64,000 nt of DNA from CAWJMD01 sp963843835. GTDB taxonomy: Bacteria; Actinomycetota; Actinomycetes; Actinomycetales; CAWJMD01. The stretch is taken from contig CAWJMD010000001.1 in NCBI GenBank assembly GCA_963843835.1, forward strand, positions 868,001 through 932,000, written 5' to 3'. Position 1 is the stretch's first letter. Every line of letters starts with the position of its first letter. Positions 28,614 through 40,218 of this stretch are shown piece after piece. Made by a program: the position numbers and the translations under genes. The notes under the pieces were generated by a model that saw only the letters and a program-made list of their open reading frames with translations, was not told where the DNA came from and did no database searches.

Positions 28614-29116
28614 TGCGCGTGTTCCTCCCGGCCACGGGACCCCTGCTGGCCAGCTGGGCGGCCGCGGGTGAGGTGGCGGTGCCGCTGACCGCCCACACCG
28701 TCACCCCCGCCCTGCGCGAGTGGTACGCCGAGGGTGACACCGAGGAGCTGGAGTACGCCGCGATGGTCGAGGCCGCGGAGGCGTCGCTGCGGCTGATCGG
28801 CGACGACCCGGCGGCTCCGCGCCGCAGGGTCGTCCTCGCCGCCGAGGTCGACGTCGCGATCACCCTCCCCGACGGCGATGCCGGACCCCGCTCGCAGGTC
28901 ATGCTGCCCGGGTCGGTGCCGGTGGGTGACCTGGTCGCCCTCCACGTCGACGACCACGACGCAGTCGACGACGTGACGGCGGCAGTCGAGGCGGTCGAGG
29001 CCGCCGACGCCGGTGACGAGGACGCCCAGTTCGTCGTCGACTCGGCCGAGGGGCACGACCTCCTGTGGTTCGATGCGACCGAGATCGACTCCGTGGTGGC
29101 CGATCTGGCCCATTGA
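28613..29116 (+). CDS. DUF6912-type hypothetical protein
   Basis: 167 residues, very acidic, with no membrane segment. It begins 'MRVFLPATGPLLASWAAAGE' and contains 'ALREWYAEGDTEELEYAAM' and a late 'AEGHDLLWFDATEIDSVV'. This matches a conserved actinobacterial hypothetical family, which I believe is DUF6912; no biochemical role is known. Its ATG shares a base with the patatin stop (TGATG), so it is translationally coupled to the lipid genes. Convergent with the GH1 gene. Confidence 0.7.
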   Translation: MRVFLPATGPLLASWAAAGEVAVPLTAHTVTPALREWYAEGDTEELEYAAMVEAAEASLRLIGDDPAAPRRRVVLAAEVDVAITLPDGDAGPRSQVMLPGSVPVGDLVALHVDDHDAVDDVTAAVEAVEAADAGDEDAQFVVDSAEGHDLLWFDATEIDSVVADLAH

Positions 29117-29129
29117 CGCGCCGGGCGCG

Positions 29130-30539
<1,410 letters not shown>

Positions 30540-30633
30540 GGGGGCATTCTGCTACCCACTCCCGCGTGACACGATGTGCCGACCGTCTGGTGGGCACCAT
30601 CCACCGGCCCGTCTTCCGCCCGAGGAGAACTGA

Positions 30634-32262
<1,629 letters not shown>

Positions 32263-32269
32263 GCCGACG

Positions 32270-33679
32270 ATGCTCGAGGCGGACGGCGGACGGTCGCTGA
32301 CGACACCCGACGACGGACTGCTGGACGAGCTGGCGGCCCGGCTGACTGGCGGTGCCGTCGTCCGCGACCCCGACGTCGTGGCCGGGCACTGCCGTGACCG
32401 CGAGCCGTGGTCCCCGTCGGGCACGGCCGCCGCGGTGGTGCGGGTCACCTGCACGGCCGACGTCGTCGCGGTGATGCGTTGGGCCAGCGAGCACCGGGTA
32501 GCCGTGGTGCCGCGGGGCGCGGGGTCCGGGCTCGCCGGGGCGGCGAACGCGGTCGACGGGTGCGTGGTGCTGAGCACCGAGCGCATGGACGCCGTGCTGG
32601 AGGTGGACGCCCGCGACCTGCTGGCCGTCGTCCAGCCCGGCGTCATCAACGCTGACCTGAAGAGAGCCGTTGCAGCGCAAGGGATGTTCTACGCCCCCGA
32701 CCCGGGGTCGCAGGCGTTCTGCACGATCGGCGGCAACGTCGCGACCAACGCCGGCGGCCTGTGCTGCGTGAAGTACGGCGTGACCCGCGACGCGGTCCTC
32801 GGTCTCGAGGTCGTGCTGGCGGACGGCCGGGTGCTGCGCACGGGTGGTCGCACCGTCAAGGACGTGGCGGGTCTCGACCTCACACGGCTCTTCGTCGGCA
32901 GCGAGGGCATGCTCGGCGTCGTCACGGAGGTCACCGTCCGACTGCTGCCGGCACGGCCCGCCCCGTCGACCGTGGTGGCGACCTTCGCCGACCTCGTCGA
33001 CGCGGGTGAGGCGGTGTCGGCGATCGTGGCGACGAGCCGGCCGAGCATGTGCGAGCTGATGGACGCCACCACGGTCGCGGCCGTCGAGGAGCACTCGCCG
33101 AGCGGGCTGGACCTGTCCGCGGCCGCGCTGCTCGTGCTGCAGTCCGACGCGCCGGGCTCCTCGGGTGAGGCCGAGTGCGCGGAGTTCACCGCGGCCTGCG
33201 AGAAGGCGGGGGCCACGTTCGTGATGGCGACGTCGGACCCCGCCGAGAGCGAGATGCTGACGATGGCCCGCCGGTCAGCGGTCGTCGCCCTCGAGGCGCG
33301 CGGCGGCTGGGTCCTCGACGACGTCGGCGTCCCGCTGTCGCGGATCCCCGAGCTGATGGCGGGCTGCGCGGCGATCGGCACGGCACACGACGTCGAGGTC
33401 GCCACGTTCGGCCACGCCGGCGACGGCAACATGCACCCGACCGTGGTGTACCCGCGCGGCGACGCCGAGGCGGAGCAGCGCGCGGCGCAGGCCTTCGTCG
33501 CCCTCCTCGACCTCGCGCTCGACCTGGGCGGGACCGTGACCGGGGAGCACGGCGTGGGTCTGGCCAAGCGCGCGCACCTGGCCCGCCAGGTGGGTGAGGT
33601 GCACCTGGACGTCCAGCGCTCGGTCAAGGCCGCGCTCGACCCCCTCGGCATCCTCAACCCCGGCAAGTCCCTGGGCTGA
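32270..33679 (+). CDS. FAD-linked oxidase, GlcD/D-lactate dehydrogenase-like
   Basis: 469 residues. The FAD-binding PCMH domain has 'VAVVPRGAGSGLAGAANAV', 'TIGGNVATNAGGLCCVKYG' and 'VGSEGMLGVVTEVTVRLLP'. The C-terminal oxidase domain has 'ATFGHAGDGNMHPTVVYP' and 'TVTGEHGVGLAKRAHL', the metal and substrate signatures of the GlcD/Dld/D2HGDH group. Substrate is a D-2-hydroxy acid such as glycolate, D-lactate or D-2-hydroxyglutarate; sequence alone does not tell which. The 7-base gap from pruA suggests co-transcription. Confidence 0.92.
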   Translation: MLEADGGRSLTTPDDGLLDELAARLTGGAVVRDPDVVAGHCRDREPWSPSGTAAAVVRVTCTADVVAVMRWASEHRVAVVPRGAGSGLAGAANAVDGCVVLSTERMDAVLEVDARDLLAVVQPGVINADLKRAVAAQGMFYAPDPGSQAFCTIGGNVATNAGGLCCVKYGVTRDAVLGLEVVLADGRVLRTGGRTVKDVAGLDLTRLFVGSEGMLGVVTEVTVRLLPARPAPSTVVATFADLVDAGEAVSAIVATSRPSMCELMDATTVAAVEEHSPSGLDLSAAALLVLQSDAPGSSGEAECAEFTAACEKAGATFVMATSDPAESEMLTMARRSAVVALEARGGWVLDDVGVPLSRIPELMAGCAAIGTAHDVEVATFGHAGDGNMHPTVVYPRGDAEAEQRAAQAFVALLDLALDLGGTVTGEHGVGLAKRAHLARQVGEVHLDVQRSVKAALDPLGILNPGKSLG

Positions 33680-33702
33680 GGCCGGCCCCCTGGCCACCTG
33701 GG

Positions 33703-34197
33703 TCAGCCCGCGAGCCACTCCCGGCCGACCTGCTGCTCCTTGCGGATGGCCGACATGATCGCGGGGTGTGCCGCCTTCTCGAGGCTGCCGCCGATCAGGG
33801 GGACGGACGCCTTGAGCTCGCCGTCCACCGTCTGGAGCGTGCCGGTGCCGGAGGGGCTCAGACGCATGGTGCCCTTGACGCGAAGTGGCGCGCCCATGAT
33901 CTCGACGTCGACGGTCCCCTCGCGCGAGCCGTCAGCCTCCGGCGCCTGCCAGGCGTCGACCTGCTTGATCGTCACGGTCTCTCCCACGAACTTCCGTGCC
34001 ACGTCCGGGAAGTCCGTGGTCGGCATCGTGCGCGAGGACGTCGCGGTGAAGGGCCCGGTGACGTCTCCGGACATCTCGACCGAGCGCTGGAGCGCGCCCA
34101 TCCGGTCGCACTTGCGCTCGACGAAGGCCTGGTCGGCGAGCATCGCGGCCACCTCGGCAGGACCCGCCTCGTAGGTGATCTCGGCTTCGACGTGCAT
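33703..34197 (-). CDS. DUF2505 family protein
   Basis: 164 residues with the DUF2505 pattern: 'VEAEITYEAGPAEVAAMLAD', 'QAFVERKCDRMGA' and a late 'KASVPLIGGSLEKAAHPAIM'. The fold is predicted to be START/SRPBCC-like, a hydrophobic-ligand-binding cup. Common in actinobacteria, no proven function. ATG at 34197 with AGGAGG close by. Divergent from kynA, convergent with the FAD oxidase. Confidence 0.87.
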   Translation of the reverse strand: MHVEAEITYEAGPAEVAAMLADQAFVERKCDRMGALQRSVEMSGDVTGPFTATSSRTMPTTDFPDVARKFVGETVTIKQVDAWQAPEADGSREGTVDVEIMGAPLRVKGTMRLSPSGTGTLQTVDGELKASVPLIGGSLEKAAHPAIMSAIRKEQQVGREWLAG

Positions 34198-34271
34198 GCG
34201 TCCTCCTGGTCTCGGTCGTGCGACGGGGGAAGCCTAGATGCAGGGGTGGCACGCCCCGCCCCCCGAGGGCC

Positions 34272-34277
34272 TACCCT
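34272..34277 (+). promoter_or_regulatory. -10 box TACCCT, leaderless type
   Basis: TACCCT ends 7 bases before the GTG start of the tryptophan dioxygenase gene and no ribosome binding site is present. This suggests transcription starting at the start codon. Confidence 0.45.
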
Positions 34278-34284
34278 TCGGCGC

Positions 34285-35094
34285 GTGAACGAGCACCCGA
34301 CCGACCCGCCGTCCGACCGCCACTTCGGTGAGCAGGGGGGCCGGCTCACGTACGGCTCCTACCTGCGGCTCGACCAGCTGCTGACCGCACAGGTGCTGGA
34401 GTCGGACCCACCCGCCCACGACGAGCTGCTCTTCATCACCATCCACCAGGTCTACGAGCTCTGGTTCTCCCAGCTGCTCCACGACATGGGCGAGGTGCGG
34501 GCGGCGATGTTCGACGGGCGGCTGTGGTGGGCCCGGCACCTGATGGGCCGGGTGGGCACGATCGAGCGTGTCCTCATCGCCCAGATCGAGGTCCTCGAGA
34601 CGATGACCCCGCAGGACTTCCTCGTGTTCCGTGAGCGGCTCGCACCCGCGTCGGGTTTCCAGTCCGTCCAGTTCCGCGAGCTGGAGTTCCTGTCCGGCCA
34701 CAAGGACCCCGGCTTCCTGGAGCGCTTCCGCGGCCTGACGGTCGACGAGCGGTCCCGCCTGGAGAAGCGGCTCGAGGAGCCGACCCTGTGGGACGCCTAC
34801 CTGCACGTGCTGGCCGAGCACGGCCTGCAGGTCGGCGACGACGACGAGGTGCGTGAGTCGCTGGTCGCGGTGGCCCGTGACCGCGGGACGTTCGGCGACG
34901 CCTGGGAGCTCGCGGAGAGCCTGCTGGACCACGACGCCCGGGCGGCTGAGTGGCGAGCCCGCCACGTGCAGATGGTGGAGCGGCAGATCGGCACGAAGTC
35001 CGGGACCGGCGGGTCCAGCGGCGCCCCGTACCTGCGGTCGCGGCTGCCGCTTCGGTACTACCCCCAGCTCTGGGAGATGCGCGGAGCGCTCTGA
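34285..35094 (+). CDS. kynA: Tryptophan 2,3-dioxygenase
   Basis: 269 residues. 'LTYGSYLRLDQLL', 'FITIHQVYELWFSQLLHD' (active-site His54), 'SGFQSVQFRELEFLSGHKD' and the conserved loop 'GTKSGTGGSSGAPYLRS' identify the heme enzyme that converts tryptophan to N-formylkynurenine. The other kynurenine genes (formamidase, kynureninase) are not in the window, so the pathway is split or ends early. GTG start at 34285, leaderless pattern. A 97-base spacer separates it from the glutamate dehydrogenase gene. Confidence 0.95.
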   Translation: MNEHPTDPPSDRHFGEQGGRLTYGSYLRLDQLLTAQVLESDPPAHDELLFITIHQVYELWFSQLLHDMGEVRAAMFDGRLWWARHLMGRVGTIERVLIAQIEVLETMTPQDFLVFRERLAPASGFQSVQFRELEFLSGHKDPGFLERFRGLTVDERSRLEKRLEEPTLWDAYLHVLAEHGLQVGDDDEVRESLVAVARDRGTFGDAWELAESLLDHDARAAEWRARHVQMVERQIGTKSGTGGSSGAPYLRSRLPLRYYPQLWEMRGAL

Positions 35095-35191
35095 GTCGGT
35101 CCAGCGGCCTCGTCGGAGGGAGACTAGGCTCGGCGCGGCGCACAGCGAGGTGCGTCGTGACGCCAGACCGGTGTGAGCAGGTGGAGTGCCA

Positions 35192-38100
35192 ATGTCGACA
35201 GGTACGGTCCCGACCCCCTCGGTCGCGAGGAACGACCCGCGGGCCGAGGTGATCGCGAAGGCGGCGGCGGGCGGCGAGCGGCACGGTGTGCGCGACCAGG
35301 ACCTGACCCCGTTCCTGAGCCGCTACTACCGCCACGTCGCCGACGAGGACCTGCTGGGCCGTGACCCCGTCGACCTCGCCGGTGCGGCGCTGAGCCACCG
35401 GCAGCTCGCGCAGCACCGCAGCCCCGGCACCGCCGTCCTGCGGGTCCACACCCCGGCGGTCGACACCCACGGCTGGCACACCGGGCACACCGTCGTCGAG
35501 GTGGTCGCCGAGGACATGCCGTTCCTGGTCGACTCCGTGACCCAGCAGCTGATCGCCGACGGACGCGACGTGCACCTGGTGGTGCACCCGATCTTCGTGG
35601 TCCGGCGGGACGTCACCGGGGAGCTCATCGAGGTGCTCGACGTGCCCACGGCCTCGCTGACGTCGGGCCAGCGGGGCGAGGGCTGGCCGGACGACGCGGT
35701 CGCCGAGTCCTGGATGCACGTGCAGATCGACCGGGAGCCCGACCCGGAGGTCGTGGCCGAGATGGAGAACCACCTCGCCAGCGTGCTGGAGGACGTGCGC
35801 ACCGCGGTGGAGGACTGGCCCAAGATGAAGCAGGCCGCCCTCACCGTGGCCGATGCCCTGGCCGACGATGCGCCCGAGGACCTGACCCAGGAGGCCGGCG
35901 AGGCCGAGCGCCTGATGCGCTGGCTCGTCGACGAGAACTTCACGTTCCTCGGGTACCGGGAGTACGCACTCGAGGGGGACGAGGGACAGGAGCGACTGCG
36001 CGCGGTCCACGGCACGGGGCTCGGCATCCTCCGGTACGACCAGCCGCAGGACTCGTCCAGCTTCGAGCGGCTGCCGTCCACCGTGCGGGCGAAGGCGCGG
36101 GAGCGGCGCGTCCTGATCCTCACCAAGGCGAACTCCCGTTCGACCGTCCACCGCAGCACCTACCTCGACTACGTCGGGGTCAAGGCGTTCGGCCCCGACG
36201 GCGCGGTGACGGGGGAGCGCCGCTTCCTCGGGCTCTTCACCTCGGCGGCCTACACGGAGAGCGTGCGACGCGTGCCCGTCGTCGACACCAAGATCACCGA
36301 GGTGCTCGAGCGGGCGGGGCTCTCCCCGGCGAGCCACTCCGGCAAGGACCTGCTCGCGATCCTCGAGACGTACCCACGGGACGAGCTGCTCCAGACCGAC
36401 TCCGACCAGGTGTACGAGACCGCGATCTCGGTGCTGCACCTGCAGGAGCGGCGCCGCACCCGGCTGTTCCTGCGCACCGACGACTACGGCCGGTTCGTCT
36501 CGGCGCTGATCTTCCTTCCGCGCGACCGGTACACGACCGCGGTGCGGCTGAGGATGCAGCAGATCCTGACCGACGCCTTCCACGCCGACAACGTCGACTA
36601 CACCACCCGCGTCAGCGAGTCGGTGCTGGCGAGGTTGCACTACGTGCTGCGCCCGGCGGCGGGCGAGGAGCTGCCCGAGGTCGACGTCCCGGCCCTCGAG
36701 GCGCGCCTGGTCGAGGCGACGCGCACCTGGGAGGAGGACCTCGCCGAGGCACTGACCCGCGAGGTCGGCGAGGTCGAGGCCGGACGGCTGCAGGGCGCCT
36801 GGGGCAAGGGGTTCCCGGAGGCGTACAAGGAGGACTTCGCGGCTCGGGTCGCAGTCGGCGACCTGCGACGGATCGAGGCCGCCGTCACGGACCACGACTG
36901 CGGTCGGGGGGACACCGCGCTCGAGACCGTCCTCTATGAGCCGGTCGGTGGACTCGCCGACGAGCGCCGCTTCAAGCTGTTCCGCTGCGAGCCGCTCTCC
37001 CTCACGACGGTCCTGCCCTTCTTCCGGAACCTCGGGGTGGAGGTCACCGACGAGCGCCCGTACGAGATCGAGAACTCCGACGGCAGCATCGCGTACATCT
37101 ACGACTTCGGCCTGCGCTACCCGGGGCTGTCCCAGTCGGCGGCCAGCCGCGACATGCTCACCGACGCCTTCGAGGCGGCCTGGGCCGGGCGCAGCGAGTC
37201 GGACGGCTTCGACCAGCTCGTGATCGCGGCCGGTCTGACCTGGCGGCAGATCGTGGTGCTCCGCGCCTACGCGAAGTACCTGCGCCAGATCGGGTCGACG
37301 TTCAGCCAGGACTACGTCGAGGCCACGCTGCTGGCGAACTGCTCGATCGCCAGGCGCCTGGTGTCGCTCTTCGAGGCGCGCTTCGACCCCGATCTCGGGG
37401 GCGGCCGCCTCGACCTGCCCGGGCGGTCAGAGACGGCCGACGCACTCGTCGAGGAGATCGAGGCCGCCCTCGACAAGGTCGCCAGCCTCGACGCGGACCG
37501 GATCCTGCGGGCCTACCTCGGCCTGATCACCGCGACGGTGCGAACGAGCTTCTACCAGGTGGACGGCGACGGCCAGCCCAAGTCGTACGTCGCCATCAAG
37601 CTCGACCCCAAGCGGGTGCCGGAGCTGCCCGAACCCCGTCCGGTGCACGAGATCTGGGTCTACTCGCCCCGCGTCGAGGGCGTGCACCTGAGGTTCGGCG
37701 CCGTCGCGCGCGGTGGTCTGCGGTGGAGTGACCGGCGTGAGGACTTCCGCACCGAGATCCTCGGTCTGGTGAAGGCGCAGACGGTCAAGAACTCGGTGAT
37801 CGTCCCGACCGGGGCGAAGGGCGGCTTCGTCGCCAAGCAGCTGCCCGACCCGGGCGAGCGTGAGGCCTGGATGGCGGAGGGGGTCGCAAGCTACACCACG
37901 TTCATCTCGGCACTGCTCGACGTCACCGACAACCTCGTGCCCGACGCGGACGCCGGGCCCGCGGGCCGCCGGGTCGACGCGCCCCCGAGGGTGGTGCGTC
38001 ACGACGGCGACGACACGTACCTCGTGGTGGCCGCTGACAAGGGCACCGCCAGCTTCTCCGACATCGCGAACGGCGTGGCGGCCGAGTACGACTTCTGGCT

Positions 38101-40171
38101 GGGCGACGCGTTCGCCTCCGGCGGCTCGGTGGGTTACGACCACAAGGCGATGGGCATCACCGCGCGCGGCGCCTGGGAGTCGGTGAAGCGGCACTTCAGG
38201 GAGATGGGCCACGACACCCAGACGCAGCCGTTCACGGTGGTGGGCGTCGGCGACATGAGCGGTGACGTCTTCGGCAACGGCATGCTGCTGTCCGACCAGA
38301 TCCGCCTCGTGGCCGCGTTCGACCACCGCCACGTCTTCCTCGACCCCGACCCCGACCCCGCCACCTCCTACGCGGAGCGACGCCGGCTGTTCGAGCTGTC
38401 GCGCTCGTCCTGGGACGACTACGACACCTCGCTGCTGAGCGCGGGCGGCGGGGTGTACAGCAGGGCCGCGAAGTCCGTGCCGATCAGCGCCCCCGTCCGC
38501 GAGCGCCTCGGCCTGCCCGACGGCACCAAGGCGATGACGCCGGCCCAGCTGATGAAGGCGATCCTCTCGAGCCCCGCCGACCTGCTCTGGAACGGCGGGA
38601 TCGGCACGTACGTCAAGGCGTCCACCGAGGACCATGGTGCGGCCGGTGACAAGGCCAACGACGCGATCCGCGTGAACGGCGACGAGCTGCGCGTCAAGGT
38701 CGTCGGCGAGGGCGGGAACCTCGGCCTGACCCAGCGGGGCCGGATCGAGGCGGCGGGCGCGGGGGTGCGGGTCAACACCGACGCCATCGACAACTCGGCC
38801 GGGGTCGACTGCTCCGACCACGAGGTGAACATCAAGATCCTGCTCGACCAGGTGGTCGCCGACGGCGACCTCACGTCCAAGCAGCGCAACCGACTGCTGG
38901 CCGAGATGACCGACGAGGTCGCGCGGCTCGTGCTCCGTGACAACTACGAGCAGAACGTGCTGCTCGGCAACGCGCGTCGCCAGGCCGTCGGGATGCTGTC
39001 GGTGCACGCGCGCCTGATGAGGATGCTGGAGGCGGACGTCGGTCTCGACCGTGAGATCGAGTTCCTTCCCGGCCCCGCGGAGATCGAGCTGCGCATCAAC
39101 GAGGGTGCCGGCCTGACCTCGCCCGAGTCGGCCGTGCTGGTCGCCTACGCCAAGATCGCGCTCAGCGCCGAGATCCTCGCCAGCGACGTCCCGGACGACC
39201 CGTGGTTCCAGCACGTGCTCCAGCGGTACTTCCCGCAGCCCCTGGTGGAGCGCTACGCCGACCGCCTGGGCGCCCACCCCCTCCGTCGCGAGATCGTGAC
39301 CACCTGGGTGGCCAACGACGTCGTGAACCGTGGCGGCATCACCTTCGCGTTCCGTGCCGTGGAGGAGACCGGCGCGACCGTGGCCCAGGTGGTGCGGGCG
39401 TACGTGGTCGCGCGAGAGGTCTTCGGGCTCGAGGACTTCGTGGCGCGGGTCGAGAAGCTCGACAACACGGTGTCGACCGCCCTGCAGACCGACCTGTACC
39501 TGGAGTTCCGCCGGCTCGTCGACCGCGCGGCACGGTGGTTGCTCCAGAACCGCCCGGGCGAGCTCGACGTCCAGGCCGAGATCGACCGCTTCGGACCCGT
39601 CACCGCCCGCTGGCGCGGTGCCATGGCCGACGTCCTGGTCGGCAGCGACCGCGAGAGGTTCGTTCGTGGGGCCACCGAGATGCGGTCGCAGGGCGTCGAC
39701 GAGGAGACGGCGCAGTGGGCCGCGGGTCTGCTCGACGAGTTCTCGATGCTGGACGTGGCCGAGCTGGCGCAGACCACCGGCCAGCCGGTCGAGGAGGTGG
39801 CGTCGGTGTACTTCGCCGTCAGCGACCGGTACGCGCTCGACGCGATGCTCTCGCGCATCTCGTACCTCAAGCGGGCCAACCGGTGGGAGGCGCTGGCGCG
39901 TGGTGCGCTGCGCGACGACCTCTACGCCGCCTGGATGGGCCTGACGAAGTCCGTCCTGACGACGGTCGACGGCGACGCGGCTGACACCTCGAGCGGGGTG
40001 GACCGTGCCACGGCACGGATCGAGCGGTGGGAGAAGGCCAACGCCGCCCAGCTCAACCGGGCCCGCTCGACGATCGAGGAGGTCCGGGGTCTGGAGCACG
40101 GCGACCTCGCCTCGATGCAGGTCGCCCTGCGGGTGCTGCGAGGGGTGATCCGCGCGGGCTCGGCGACCTAG
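35192..40171 (+). CDS. gdh: NAD-glutamate dehydrogenase (GDH180 class)
   Basis: 1659 residues, the very large actinobacterial NAD-specific type (mycobacterial homologue about 1620). A long N-terminal regulatory region with ACT-like segments (about 1-700) precedes the catalytic domain, which has 'GGLRWSDRREDFRTEILGLV' near 846 and the Lys-containing 'NSVIVPTGAKGGFV' near 868, plus a Rossmann region with 'VVGEGGNLGLTQ'. A helical C-terminal domain follows. It deaminates glutamate to 2-oxoglutarate and ammonia. The ATG at 35192 follows AGGTGGAG; a GTG two codons earlier is less likely. Frame is intact over 5 kb. Confidence 0.96.
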   Translation: MSTGTVPTPSVARNDPRAEVIAKAAAGGERHGVRDQDLTPFLSRYYRHVADEDLLGRDPVDLAGAALSHRQLAQHRSPGTAVLRVHTPAVDTHGWHTGHTVVEVVAEDMPFLVDSVTQQLIADGRDVHLVVHPIFVVRRDVTGELIEVLDVPTASLTSGQRGEGWPDDAVAESWMHVQIDREPDPEVVAEMENHLASVLEDVRTAVEDWPKMKQAALTVADALADDAPEDLTQEAGEAERLMRWLVDENFTFLGYREYALEGDEGQERLRAVHGTGLGILRYDQPQDSSSFERLPSTVRAKARERRVLILTKANSRSTVHRSTYLDYVGVKAFGPDGAVTGERRFLGLFTSAAYTESVRRVPVVDTKITEVLERAGLSPASHSGKDLLAILETYPRDELLQTDSDQVYETAISVLHLQERRRTRLFLRTDDYGRFVSALIFLPRDRYTTAVRLRMQQILTDAFHADNVDYTTRVSESVLARLHYVLRPAAGEELPEVDVPALEARLVEATRTWEEDLAEALTREVGEVEAGRLQGAWGKGFPEAYKEDFAARVAVGDLRRIEAAVTDHDCGRGDTALETVLYEPVGGLADERRFKLFRCEPLSLTTVLPFFRNLGVEVTDERPYEIENSDGSIAYIYDFGLRYPGLSQSAASRDMLTDAFEAAWAGRSESDGFDQLVIAAGLTWRQIVVLRAYAKYLRQIGSTFSQDYVEATLLANCSIARRLVSLFEARFDPDLGGGRLDLPGRSETADALVEEIEAALDKVASLDADRILRAYLGLITATVRTSFYQVDGDGQPKSYVAIKLDPKRVPELPEPRPVHEIWVYSPRVEGVHLRFGAVARGGLRWSDRREDFRTEILGLVKAQTVKNSVIVPTGAKGGFVAKQLPDPGEREAWMAEGVASYTTFISALLDVTDNLVPDADAGPAGRRVDAPPRVVRHDGDDTYLVVAADKGTASFSDIANGVAAEYDFWLGDAFASGGSVGYDHKAMGITARGAWESVKRHFREMGHDTQTQPFTVVGVGDMSGDVFGNGMLLSDQIRLVAAFDHRHVFLDPDPDPATSYAERRRLFELSRSSWDDYDTSLLSAGGGVYSRAAKSVPISAPVRERLGLPDGTKAMTPAQLMKAILSSPADLLWNGGIGTYVKASTEDHGAAGDKANDAIRVNGDELRVKVVGEGGNLGLTQRGRIEAAGAGVRVNTDAIDNSAGVDCSDHEVNIKILLDQVVADGDLTSKQRNRLLAEMTDEVARLVLRDNYEQNVLLGNARRQAVGMLSVHARLMRMLEADVGLDREIEFLPGPAEIELRINEGAGLTSPESAVLVAYAKIALSAEILASDVPDDPWFQHVLQRYFPQPLVERYADRLGAHPLRREIVTTWVANDVVNRGGITFAFRAVEETGATVAQVVRAYVVAREVFGLEDFVARVEKLDNTVSTALQTDLYLEFRRLVDRAARWLLQNRPGELDVQAEIDRFGPVTARWRGAMADVLVGSDRERFVRGATEMRSQGVDEETAQWAAGLLDEFSMLDVAELAQTTGQPVEEVASVYFAVSDRYALDAMLSRISYLKRANRWEALARGALRDDLYAAWMGLTKSVLTTVDGDAADTSSGVDRATARIERWEKANAAQLNRARSTIEEVRGLEHGDLASMQVALRVLRGVIRAGSAT

Positions 40172-40206
40172 CCGTACCTGGCCGGTCGCCGGCACCGAAC
40201 GCGACG

Positions 40207-40212
40207 TAGGGT
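40207..40212 (+). promoter_or_regulatory. -10 box TAGGGT, leaderless type
   Basis: TAGGGT ends 6 bases before the GTG start of the PdtaS-like kinase gene; no Shine-Dalgarno sequence is present. Confidence 0.45.
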
Positions 40213-40218
40213 CACGAG

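Noticed and set aside
33680..33702. Terminator between the FAD oxidase and DUF2505 genes
   Set aside because: Only an imperfect GGCTGA/TCAGCC pairing with an unpaired interior; too weak to call.
37427..40195. 922-codon open frame antisense to the glutamate dehydrogenase gene
   Set aside because: Composition is that of a shadow frame, and the sense strand encodes a complete conserved enzyme.
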